From NCBI GenBank assembly GCA_905202115.1, contig CAJKQZ010000007.1, positions 1-30,216 on the forward strand: DNA of 30,216 nucleotides, given 5' to 3'. The translations under genes and the position numbers were made by a program. Each line of letters begins with the position of its first letter. The first letter of the stretch is position 1. Positions 7,601 through 13,863 of this stretch are shown here, one piece after another. This stretch comes from an uncultured Prevotellaceae bacterium (GTDB taxonomy: Bacteria; Bacteroidota; Bacteroidia; Bacteroidales; Bacteroidaceae). The notes under the pieces are model-generated. The model did not search any database and was not told the origin of the DNA. It was given only the letters and a program-made list of their open reading frames with translations.

Positions 7601-9603
7601 TTGTTTTCCAGAAGAAGTTTCGCGTTTCCGTCCTCGTCTATATCGACGGCCGCCAGAACCCTACTAATCGAAGATTCTCCGAAATCATGATTCTTTACAT
7701 TTCCTCCTATTACGTCCAGCGAATGCTCCACTCGGGCAAAAGCTCCCGAGGGCGCCGTTGTTTTCAGCGAAATATGCTTCTCGCCGCCGGCGGTGAACTT
7801 GATTTCGTATTCGCTACCGTCGGCCGAACTGGAAAGCACCGTTGCGCCGTCCCAGTTCCATTCGTAAGTACATCCTTCCTCTACATCGCCAAGCAGAACT
7901 ACCTTGCAGGTGTCACCTATGCTGAAAAACTTAGAACGCGACAGGAGAAAATCGGCAGCAGGTTCCTTTTTCTCGAAAACCGCATATGGACTGAACTCCG
8001 ACCCCAGGCAACCAGGATCGACGCTCTGCACCGAAATGTAATATGTTCCGGCCGGCCACGACGAAACATTCAGAGTGCGCAAACGCGAAAAGCCGCAATT
8101 TCCTTCCTCCAGATTCCTGCGCCGTCCGTCGGGCAAGGCATGTGCAAAAAACATATCGCCTTCTTCTGAGTCAGAGCCGATACGCAGGGCATAGGTAAGG
8201 TCGGCCGACGAGCATTCGGCGTCCGAGCCTTCATCCCATTCTACGCGAAGCGTTCCTTTTGCCGCGTCGTAAACATAGCGCGGCTTGCCTGGCGAGGCAG
8301 GACGGGTATTCGGACGGGCATTCGGAATAAGATTTTCGCACACCGAGCCATTATGCAGCACACGTACGTATCCGCTATGGTCCAAATCGGCAAGCAGACA
8401 GTTATATTTGACTATATAATCGAGCTCGTGCCGGAAATTCAGATCTCCGGCTTCTTTTTTCAACAAAACCGGCGTATCGTCTACGTTCATGTCCTTCAGT
8501 TTATAATACACAAGGTCGGATTCCTGGTATTTATCGCCATTCTGTTTCTGAGCCACGATTTCATAGCAGCCGTCGCCGTCGAGGTCGACACATTGGCGGA
8601 AGTACAGCACACCGTCGAGCGAAAATTCGTGCTGTATGAACGAACCGCCGCCTTTGTTTTCCAGCAACAGCAAGAACGAACCGCCATTGTCGTGCGTGTA
8701 TTTATTGCCGCTATTCGTGCCAAAGTGCACATAATAGCTGAGTGTGAGAAGAATATCCACATCGCCGTCCTTGTCGTAATCATAGCAAAAAACTTCGGGA
8801 TCGATATAGAGATTCGAAACCAGGAGTTGTTCTTTCCATGTGCCATCGGTCTGGGAAAGGAAAAGAGATGTCCTCTTTTTATCGCTGTCGAAGAGCACAT
8901 AATCGGTCACTCCGTCGCCGTTGAAATCGCGGAACGTGAACCGCCCGCCTCCTTTATTAAGAACAAAACGCCCGTCGCCGACATTCTGATAGAAAGTTCC
9001 GGAAACGGCATCCACAAAGTCGGTGTAACCGTCACCGTTGATGTCGATGGCCTGCGTACCGGAAACTCGCATAGCCGCGCCGTCGTTGCCATAAACGAAA
9101 CTAACTGCGCTTCCCATTCCGGCTGACGAATAGAGAGACAGTTTCTCCTGCTCGCCCCTGTAAGCCTCGGGAGAAATCTGCGGCATTAGTGTCGGGAACC
9201 ATTGCCCGCGCACATACACCATGACCTCCTCCGGATCGTTGGGCCAATTGGTCTTGAGATCCGCCCTGCCGTCATTATTGAAGTCTATGGCCTGGAGATT
9301 CGGGGTACCGTAATGTCCCACGTACATGTTAGTCCAGTTGCCGTTGTCGAACGCATACGAACTGTTGCCCTGCCAAACGCCATAAATCATATAAGCATCG
9401 ACATAGCGGTCGTTATTAAAGTTGAACCAGTTGTAAAAGACATCTGAATAACCGGTAAAATTGCTGAAATAAGCAATCGTGCCGTCTCCCCTGACATCAT
9501 AATAAAACTGCCGGTTGTCTGCCCGAACAACAGAAAAGACATGAAACAGGAAAAACGCCGGCAACAGCAGTTTTAAGAAAAAAAATAGATGAATCTTTTT
9601 CAT
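4687..9603 (-). CDS. Giant secreted VCBS/FG-GAP repeat protein with FnIII, Ig-like and C-terminal sorting domains
   Basis: A 1638-residue exported protein. The signal peptide occupies residues 1-28 (cleavage after VRA). At least eleven DxDxDG-type calcium loops are visible, in two blocks: about residues 90-360 (for example DINGDGYTD, DYDKDGDVD) and about 650-960 (DIDEDGNAK, DYDKDGLID, DLDGDGLWD). These are typical of VCBS/FG-GAP beta-propellers. FnIII-like segments follow each block (about 440-540 and 1000-1110) with PKD/Ig-like segments after them; another FnIII-like part lies near 1290-1380 and a BIG2-like domain near 1480-1560. The last 65 residues, ending GVYICRAVTKTCKGTVRFLKP-like, resemble a type IX secretion type A sorting domain. 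Probably a cell-surface protein; adhesion or glycan binding is inferred. It has a long structured leader (9669-9983). Confidence 0.85.
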   Translation of the reverse strand: MKKIHLFFFLKLLLPAFFLFHVFSVVRADNRQFYYDVRGDGTIAYFSNFTGYSDVFYNWFNFNNDRYVDAYMIYGVWQGNSSYAFDNGNWTNMYVGHYGTPNLQAIDFNNDGRADLKTNWPNDPEEVMVYVRGQWFPTLMPQISPEAYRGEQEKLSLYSSAGMGSAVSFVYGNDGAAMRVSGTQAIDINGDGYTDFVDAVSGTFYQNVGDGRFVLNKGGGRFTFRDFNGDGVTDYVLFDSDKKRTSLFLSQTDGTWKEQLLVSNLYIDPEVFCYDYDKDGDVDILLTLSYYVHFGTNSGNKYTHDNGGSFLLLLENKGGGSFIQHEFSLDGVLYFRQCVDLDGDGCYEIVAQKQNGDKYQESDLVYYKLKDMNVDDTPVLLKKEAGDLNFRHELDYIVKYNCLLADLDHSGYVRVLHNGSVCENLIPNARPNTRPASPGKPRYVYDAAKGTLRVEWDEGSDAECSSADLTYALRIGSDSEEGDMFFAHALPDGRRRNLEEGNCGFSRLRTLNVSSWPAGTYYISVQSVDPGCLGSEFSPYAVFEKKEPAADFLLSRSKFFSIGDTCKVVLLGDVEEGCTYEWNWDGATVLSSSADGSEYEIKFTAGGEKHISLKTTAPSGAFARVEHSLDVIGGNVKNHDFGESSISRVLAAVDIDEDGNAKLLLENNNNCRFYEGDEHARYTTVKKIWNSSLPSVSWFNSLVADVNRDGKADVLNYNFNQPYLLANEGNGQMTLRELNVEAFNADFYDSRNYGWRDYNNDGLLEPYGYRNLGDYTAFEDLKNKFAAMTNALIPVDYDKDGLIDFVGIDSYETETRNVVLFRNNGDFSFTSEKLEWIDWDGTTFGTIEDLDGDGLWDFIGSDYDSWAGFTRYSEDIRIQWGDGKTSVIPAENGVVFGELYKIADVDNNGCLDLIFGTNSSFQSVVVYFHKDRSYEIGTTELIDINAGVDFLLTDGRRAVGQAVFSEVANCKPAAPEQIRASQDEKFVTIEWNHSADAETPAALMRYNISVRRKGATGDGAYIFSPLNSTKNGVHVPSSASLLEWSVVNTMGVMSSPCPLIAGNRFRIPVQNIPAGEYEVQVQGVDSYMQESDFSEVYNLTVAETSMIEMPASTGVGCEVQVKITDNSGQLVGFGSDATVKDNADGSYSVIWNSEGLKTVSVGSSASQDIYVYPVPQGAFSLPETVLQDARVSFEGENMERSAWTYSLDGASPCDVKDASSLVKVEVLDNSHAVVTFGKAGRYELFHSVADDFNMETYSAQTTVDASNNRPAITIVDIEPESGRYRLNWSAGNLPEGTQNILVYKETSRYDEYELLATLPVSETSYVDSASMPDCSASRYRLVCSLPYGETAPSVEHQPVHVMINKGLGNTWNLVWTRYEGRDIASYRILGGVSPDDLHTIAEVSGHQISYSDLDAASDMAYYAVEMIPASMQAVKKAARATDATVCRSNVVSVADAFSPILAKQITVLSDKENMTIDGSAGETSIQLMANIYPLNATVQRLNWQVVDGNDIAVVGTSGLLTAFGDGTVTVRACAVDGSGVYGEVQVRTSGLVPVKQIERENDGAELKASFSEGRLTILGLPADEEAMLYVYNTDGCLMAAGKGYGSPATMECGNLVAGVYICRAVTKTCKGTVRFLKP

Positions 9604-9616
9604 ACATTATTATCTT

Positions 9617-9639
9617 TAGCCAACGGCTCCTTTTGGCTA
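9617..9639 (-). promoter_or_regulatory. Hairpin just upstream of the giant protein start codon
   Basis: TAGCCAA and TTGGCTA form a 7-bp stem 13 nt before the ATG at 9603. The 9-nt loop reads AAGGAGCCG on the minus strand. The purine run is too far (about 23 nt) for an ordinary ribosome site. GGAGCCG in this loop is perfectly complementary to CGGCTCC in the 3' arm of the upstream terminator-like hairpin (9678-9684), so an alternative long-range pairing is possible. Confidence 0.45.
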
Positions 9640-9668
9640 TTTATAACAATGTCCCCGCAGATACCCAT

Positions 9669-9761
9669 AAAAAACGTGGAGCCGATTCTGTTGCTCGTTC
9701 CACGGTCTGAAGGCCTTCGCATGCCCGATATGTCGAAACGAGCAACGCTGAAAGCCCCACG
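9669..9761 (-). terminator. Terminator-like hairpin in the leader of the giant protein
   Basis: On the minus strand CGTGGGGC pairs with GCTCCACG (one mismatch) and, inside that, GTTGCTCGTT-type arms (9690-9699 and 9737-9746) form a perfect 10-bp stem. Two 7-nt internal loops separate the stems. Six T follow directly (9674-9669). It sits about 66 nt before the start codon, so it would act as an attenuator or end a separate small RNA. Confidence 0.6.
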
Positions 9762-9983
9762 ATGATGTAACTATACAATTCCCCTCCCTGTCATGACACT
9801 ACCGCCACAACCGACAAGGATATATAAAATACATCCCACAGGGCGTCCCCGTTGCTTTGTTTTTGACATATCTCTCGAAGTTGCGAAGTTCTCAGACCGT
9901 CAAAGCCAAAGCGCACAGTTACGCCTTTATGTATATCCGTTTCACCGCACCCTGCCCATCACGGGCTTCCAGCGCAAGTAAAA
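9669..9983 (-). ncRNA. Structured leader RNA (unknown class) ahead of the giant secreted protein
   Basis: A roughly 315-nt segment between a promoter-like box (9989-9996) and a terminator-like hairpin. Read on the minus strand, stems in order are GCCC-GTGAT-GGGC (9954-9966), GGATGTA/TATATCC (9818-9836), CCTTGTC/GACAGGG (9786-9819 region, sharing two bases with the previous stem, so these may be alternatives) and the final long hairpin with T6. No convincing gene lies within. One minus-strand frame from the middle of the final hairpin through the gene's leader is open (GAFSVARFDISG...), and I recall near-identical short hypothetical proteins in Bacteroidales databases; that memory is unverified. 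If right, it marks a conserved RNA element rather than a protein. I see no match to tmRNA, RNase P or SRP hallmarks. Confidence 0.55.
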
Positions 9984-9988
9984 CACGG

Positions 9989-9996
9989 CAAATATA
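9989..9996 (-). promoter_or_regulatory. -7 promoter box for the structured leader
   Basis: TATATTTG on the minus strand matches TAnnTTTG; predicted start is near 9982. A TTTG occurs upstream but at only about 12 nt spacing, shorter than the usual 19-21. The stretch from here to 10209 holds no supportable gene. Confidence 0.5.
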
Positions 9997-10209
9997 AGTT
10001 ATTTCACGCAAAAGCCACGCTTTTAATATGATAAAATCCTCCTTTTACGCCTTAGACCATACATGCCGGCACACGAAACGCAGCACGAATGAATGCTGCG
10101 GAGCCCCCGCAACGCTTGCCCGAAAACCATATCGGAGATATTCCGGAAACGATACGGAGACGCTAAACACACAGTTATTGTATGCAATAAAACAAGCAAT
10201 ACCGAAAGC

Positions 10210-10618
10210 CGACAGTGCACGGACAGAGGAGTTTGCAGACAAAAACGGTCAGCGGCCAAGCACTTGAAAATCAGCAGGTGTATATGTAGCAAAAAATATG
10301 TCTGAGATATTTTAAATTATCTCAGACATATTTTCGATTATCTCCCTTGTATTTTCAATTTCCTGCGGGAACTTTTTTACCGCGGGAAATTGAAAATATT
10401 TTTTTTCGCGAGAGGCAAATTTTATATAAAACCCTTACATACCTATTTTTTGCAGGGCCATGTTTTCAATGTACGGAACACGCGGAAACAGAACGTGGAA
10501 TAGGCCGCATTTGCGGCATTGCGCATGGCTTACGAAGAAAGCGTGAACAAAAATTCCGGCAACAGTTCCTGCCAAATACGACAAATCCTCTGCCGGAAAA
10601 GTTTCCGACAGAGGATTT
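10210..10618 (+). repeat. Interspersed repeat copy R2, long form
   Basis: The closest relative of R1. It has block A from about 10210 (GTTTGCAGACAAAAACGGTC), palindrome P at 10293-10334 with one mismatched pair, block B (ATTATCTCCCTTGTATTTTC) and the same long tail including GGCCGCATTTGCGGCATTGC and the end hairpin. Block B differs from other copies in having a return arm: TATTTTCAATTTCC (10350-10363) pairs with GGAAATTGAAAATA (10385-10398), continuing four more pairs inward. It fills the gap between the leader of the giant protein and the 3' end of aspC, both on the minus strand. Confidence 0.9.
10583..10618. terminator. Hairpin at the end of R2, likely terminator of the lptF-aspC operon
   Basis: AAATCCTCTG with CAGAGGATTT forms a 10-bp stem, extended by CGGAAA/TTTCCG past one mismatch. 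It lies 30 nt past the aspC stop on the minus strand. The arms match those of the 4619-4662 hairpin, but the single mismatch falls at a different position. Confidence 0.65.
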
Positions 10619-10647
10619 TACCTGTTATATCTACGCTGGAACGGAAT

Positions 10648-11841
10648 TTATTTCAGCCGCGCCAACGTTTCCTTTATTCTCTTCATTGCCTCGCGTATAT
10701 TGTCCTCGCTGGTGGCATAACTCATGCGGAAATACCCAGGCGCACCGAACGCGTCGCCGCTAACTGTGGCAACATGCCCCGTTTCGAGCAGATAAAGCGC
10801 AAGATCGTCGGCATTGTTTATAACCTTGTCGCCGTCGCGCTTTCCGAAATACGACGAGCACTTGGGGAAAAGGTAGAACGCTCCATGCGGGTCGTTGACC
10901 TCAAGGCCGGGAATCTCTTTCGTAAGGCTTACAATAAGGTTCTTGCGTCTTTCGAACGCGCCGCGCATTGTCTCAACGCATGTCTGATCGCCGTTAAAGG
11001 CCTCGGCAGCCGCTATCTGGCTCACAGAGCACGGTCCGCTCGTATATTGTCCCTGCAACTTGTTGCAAGCCTTGACTACCCAGTCGGGCCCTGCTATGAA
11101 ACCTATTCTCCAGCCCGTCATGGCGTATGCCTTCGACACTCCGTTGACTATAACCGTGCGTTCTTTCATGCCGGGCACCTGCGCCATGCTTGCGTGACCG
11201 CCCACATAGTTGATGTGCTCGTATATCTCGTCGGAAAGCACTATTATGCGCTCGTGCTTTTTAAGCACATCGGCAAGAGCCGCAAGCTCGTCAAGTGAAT
11301 AAATGGAACCGGTGGGGTTGGAAGGCGAACAAAGTATAATGGCGCGCGTTTGCGGCGTTATAGCTGCTTCCAATTGCGCGGGCGTAATCTTGAAGTCCTG
11401 GTCTATACCGGCGGTGACGCACACCGGCTCGCCGTCGGCCAGTTTTACCATTTGCGGATAGCTCACCCAATAGGGAGCGGGAATAATGACTTCATCACCG
11501 GCCTGAACGAGCGCCATTATCAGATTGCATACGCTTTGTTTGGCGCCGTTGGAACACAGAATCTGCGCAGGAGAGTATTCCAAACCGTTCTCTCGACGGA
11601 GTTTTTCGGATATAGCCTCGCGCAAAACCGGATAGCCCGGCACGGGAGAGTAGTGCGAGAAATTTTCGTTGACGGCCTTTATTGCGGCCTCCTTTATGTG
11701 CTCGGGAGTGTTGAAATCGGGCTCTCCCACACTAAGGTTTATCACATCCACGCCACGGGCCTTAAGCTCGTTGCTCTTTTGCGACATTGCCAATGTTGCC
11801 GACGGAGCCAGACGATTGAGACGTGCAGACAATTCATTCAT
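10648..11841 (-). CDS. aspC: Pyridoxal-phosphate aminotransferase, aspartate aminotransferase type (class I)
   Basis: A 397-residue class I/II aminotransferase of the usual length for the bacterial I-gamma aspartate aminotransferases. It shows NLSVGEPDFNTP at the N-terminus, NPTG (Asn175), SDEIYE (Asp203, which binds the pyridine nitrogen), the PLP lysine in VSKAYAMTGWRIG (Lys237) and a C-terminal FRMSYATS motif with the arginine that binds the substrate carboxylate. It transfers amino groups between aspartate and 2-oxoglutarate; related enzymes also accept aromatic amino acids or prephenate, so exact specificity is not certain. It is the last gene of the lptF-ribBA-BI1-aspC run, 36 nt after its neighbour. 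Confidence 0.92.
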   Translation of the reverse strand: MNELSARLNRLAPSATLAMSQKSNELKARGVDVINLSVGEPDFNTPEHIKEAAIKAVNENFSHYSPVPGYPVLREAISEKLRRENGLEYSPAQILCSNGAKQSVCNLIMALVQAGDEVIIPAPYWVSYPQMVKLADGEPVCVTAGIDQDFKITPAQLEAAITPQTRAIILCSPSNPTGSIYSLDELAALADVLKKHERIIVLSDEIYEHINYVGGHASMAQVPGMKERTVIVNGVSKAYAMTGWRIGFIAGPDWVVKACNKLQGQYTSGPCSVSQIAAAEAFNGDQTCVETMRGAFERRKNLIVSLTKEIPGLEVNDPHGAFYLFPKCSSYFGKRDGDKVINNADDLALYLLETGHVATVSGDAFGAPGYFRMSYATSEDNIREAMKRIKETLARLK

Positions 11842-11877
11842 ATTATTGCGGTATTTTATTTATATCGGTAAAAAAAA

Positions 11878-12591
11878 TTATTCTCTGTTGCTTCCGAAAA
11901 GACGCAGAATGTAAAGAAACAGGTTGATGAAATCGAGATAAAGCATGAGACTGCCCATAAGTGCGAGCTTCTGGGTATTGTCGTTCACCTCATCGCCGTA
12001 TTGGGAAATGAGATGCTTTATTCTTTGCGTGTCATAAGCGGTAAGTCCGACGAAAAGCAGCACGCCCACATAGGTTATTATCCAATAAAGCACGCTGTTG
12101 TGTAGGAATATGTTCACTACCGTGGCAATTATAAGCCCTATCAGCGCCATCATAAAGAATGAACCGAACGAACTGAGGTCCTTTTTAGTTGTGAATCCCA
12201 CGAACGACATTGCGGCAAACATTCCCGCCGTAACGAAAAAGGCCGTGGCTATGGACGACTGTGTGTAAGCAATGAAAATAAACGACATCGTAACGCCGTT
12301 GAGCACGGAATAAACCGCAAACATTATTCCCGCCGTGGCAAACGACATCTTCATCAAACGCGCGGAGAGAATGAACACAAGGGCGAGCTCGGCTATAATA
12401 AGAAGCCAGAATGCCCCGCGCGACATGAAAATAGCCTGTACCAATCCAGGGTTGGAGGCCACATAAAGCGAGGTGAGCCCCGTTGCTGCGAGCGCAAGGG
12501 TCATCCATAGATACACCTTGCCTATTAAAGTGCGGTAAGCGGTGTTGACGCTCTGCACGAACTGATTCTGATATTCGATTTCGTTTCTCAT
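11878..12591 (-). CDS. Bax inhibitor-1/YccA family membrane protein
   Basis: A 237-residue integral membrane protein with about seven hydrophobic segments from residue 25 on, of the BI-1/YccA/TMBIM family. The family signature region near the C-terminus, LFVGLTAYDTQRIK, contains the conserved aspartate associated with proton- or calcium-sensitive gating in characterised homologues. Bacterial members are thought to be ion leak channels or to modulate FtsH; the substrate here is unknown. I chose the ATG at 12591 (MRNEIEYQNQF), because the longer frame to 12687 would overlap ribBA. It lies 16 nt after ribBA and 36 nt before aspC, in a probable operon. Confidence 0.88.
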   Translation of the reverse strand: MRNEIEYQNQFVQSVNTAYRTLIGKVYLWMTLALAATGLTSLYVASNPGLVQAIFMSRGAFWLLIIAELALVFILSARLMKMSFATAGIMFAVYSVLNGVTMSFIFIAYTQSSIATAFFVTAGMFAAMSFVGFTTKKDLSSFGSFFMMALIGLIIATVVNIFLHNSVLYWIITYVGVLLFVGLTAYDTQRIKHLISQYGDEVNDNTQKLALMGSLMLYLDFINLFLYILRLFGSNRE

Positions 12592-12607
12592 GATGATATT
12601 TGTTTTT

Positions 12608-13849
12608 TTATTTGTTTGTCTTATCACTATTATCAAAATGCAAAGTATGCCCCATACGGTCTTTCTTTGTATGAAGATAACGCTCATTATATTTGTTAGG
12701 GTCTATCTCGATAGGCACATTCTCGGTTATTTCCAGACCGTAAGCCTCAAGACCCACCCTTTTCACCGGATTGTTGGTAAGAAGCCGCATTTTGCGCACT
12801 CCTATTTCGCAAAGAATCTGAGCGCCAACGCCATAATCGCGCTCATCGGGGTCGTAGCCGAGATGGATATTGGCATCGACAGTATCATAACCCTCCTCCT
12901 GGAGCTTATATGCCGCTATTTTCGCCATAAGTCCTATACCACGGCCCTCTTGATTGAGATAAAGCACCACTCCTTTGCCTGCGCGCTCGATTTCCAGCAT
13001 TGAACGGTGCAACTGTTCGCCGCAATCACAGCGGAGACTGCCGAAAATATCTCCGGTAGCGCAAGACGAATGAACCCGCACGAGAACCGGTTCGTTTTCG
13101 TCCCATGTACCCTTGATTAAAGCGATATGTTCCTTGCCGTTGTTCTTCTGACGGAAAGGAATAAGGCGGAAATGGCCGTAACTTGTCGGCATATCCACTT
13201 CTTCTCCCTTTTCCACGAGCAGATCGGCCTTGAGACGGTATGCAATAAGGTCGCTTATAGTAAGTATCTTCAATCCCCACTCCTCGGCCTTCTTCACAAG
13301 CTGCGGCATACGCGCCATAGTGCCGTCCTCATTGAGGATTTCTATAAGTGCAGCGGCCGGACGAAGACCTGCAAGGCGTGTAAGATCGATTGCCGCCTCT
13401 GTATGTCCTGCGCGCCGCAACACGCCATTATCCTGCGCATAAAGAGGACAGATATGTCCAGGCTTTCCAAACGACTGCGGCGTCGACTCGGGGTCGGCAA
13501 GGGCCTTTATCGTTTCCGCACGGTCGTGAGCGCTTACTCCCGTAGTGCAGCCTTCAAGTTTGTCTACAGTGATTGTGAACGGAGTGCCTAAAAGGCTTGT
13601 GTTGTCGGCCACCTGATGAGGCAGGTCGAGCTCGCGGCAACGATCTATCGTTATCGGCGCGCACAAAACGCCCCGCCCGTTCGTCAGCATGAAGTTCACT
13701 TTTTCTTCGGTTATCAATTCTGCCGCTACGATAAGGTCTCCTTCATTTTCTCGGTCGGGATCATCGACTACGATAACGAATTTTCCCGCTCTGAAATCTT
13801 CTATCGCCTCCTCAACGGTTGCCGGTTTGAAGTCTTCAAAATCTGTCAT
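12608..13849 (-). CDS. ribBA: Bifunctional 3,4-dihydroxy-2-butanone-4-phosphate synthase / GTP cyclohydrolase II
   Basis: A 413-residue fusion enzyme. The N-terminal half (about 1-205) is the DHBP synthase, with DDPDRENEGDLI and HTEAAIDLTRLAG. The C-terminal half is GTP cyclohydrolase II, with the zinc cysteines in CATGDIFGSLRCDCGEQL and the RGIGL motif. It makes both starting molecules of riboflavin synthesis, the four-carbon unit from ribulose 5-phosphate and the pyrimidine from GTP. The start at 13849 (MTDFEDF) is chosen because the longer frame would run back into lptF. It begins 14 nt after the lptF stop, so no separate FMN riboswitch can fit in front of it. Confidence 0.96.
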   Translation of the reverse strand: MTDFEDFKPATVEEAIEDFRAGKFVIVVDDPDRENEGDLIVAAELITEEKVNFMLTNGRGVLCAPITIDRCRELDLPHQVADNTSLLGTPFTITVDKLEGCTTGVSAHDRAETIKALADPESTPQSFGKPGHICPLYAQDNGVLRRAGHTEAAIDLTRLAGLRPAAALIEILNEDGTMARMPQLVKKAEEWGLKILTISDLIAYRLKADLLVEKGEEVDMPTSYGHFRLIPFRQKNNGKEHIALIKGTWDENEPVLVRVHSSCATGDIFGSLRCDCGEQLHRSMLEIERAGKGVVLYLNQEGRGIGLMAKIAAYKLQEEGYDTVDANIHLGYDPDERDYGVGAQILCEIGVRKMRLLTNNPVKRVGLEAYGLEITENVPIEIDPNKYNERYLHTKKDRMGHTLHFDNSDKTNK

Positions 13850-13863
13850 TATATAGTAACTTT

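Noticed and set aside
10347..10763. Open frames starting MYFQFPAGTFLP in repeats R2 (10347) and R4 (21673)
   Set aside because: The shared start is only the translation of repeat block B. The frames diverge after it and R2's runs antisense into aspC.
13850..13863. FMN riboswitch in front of ribBA
   Set aside because: Only 14 nt separate ribBA from lptF, too short for the motif, and none is seen upstream of lptF.
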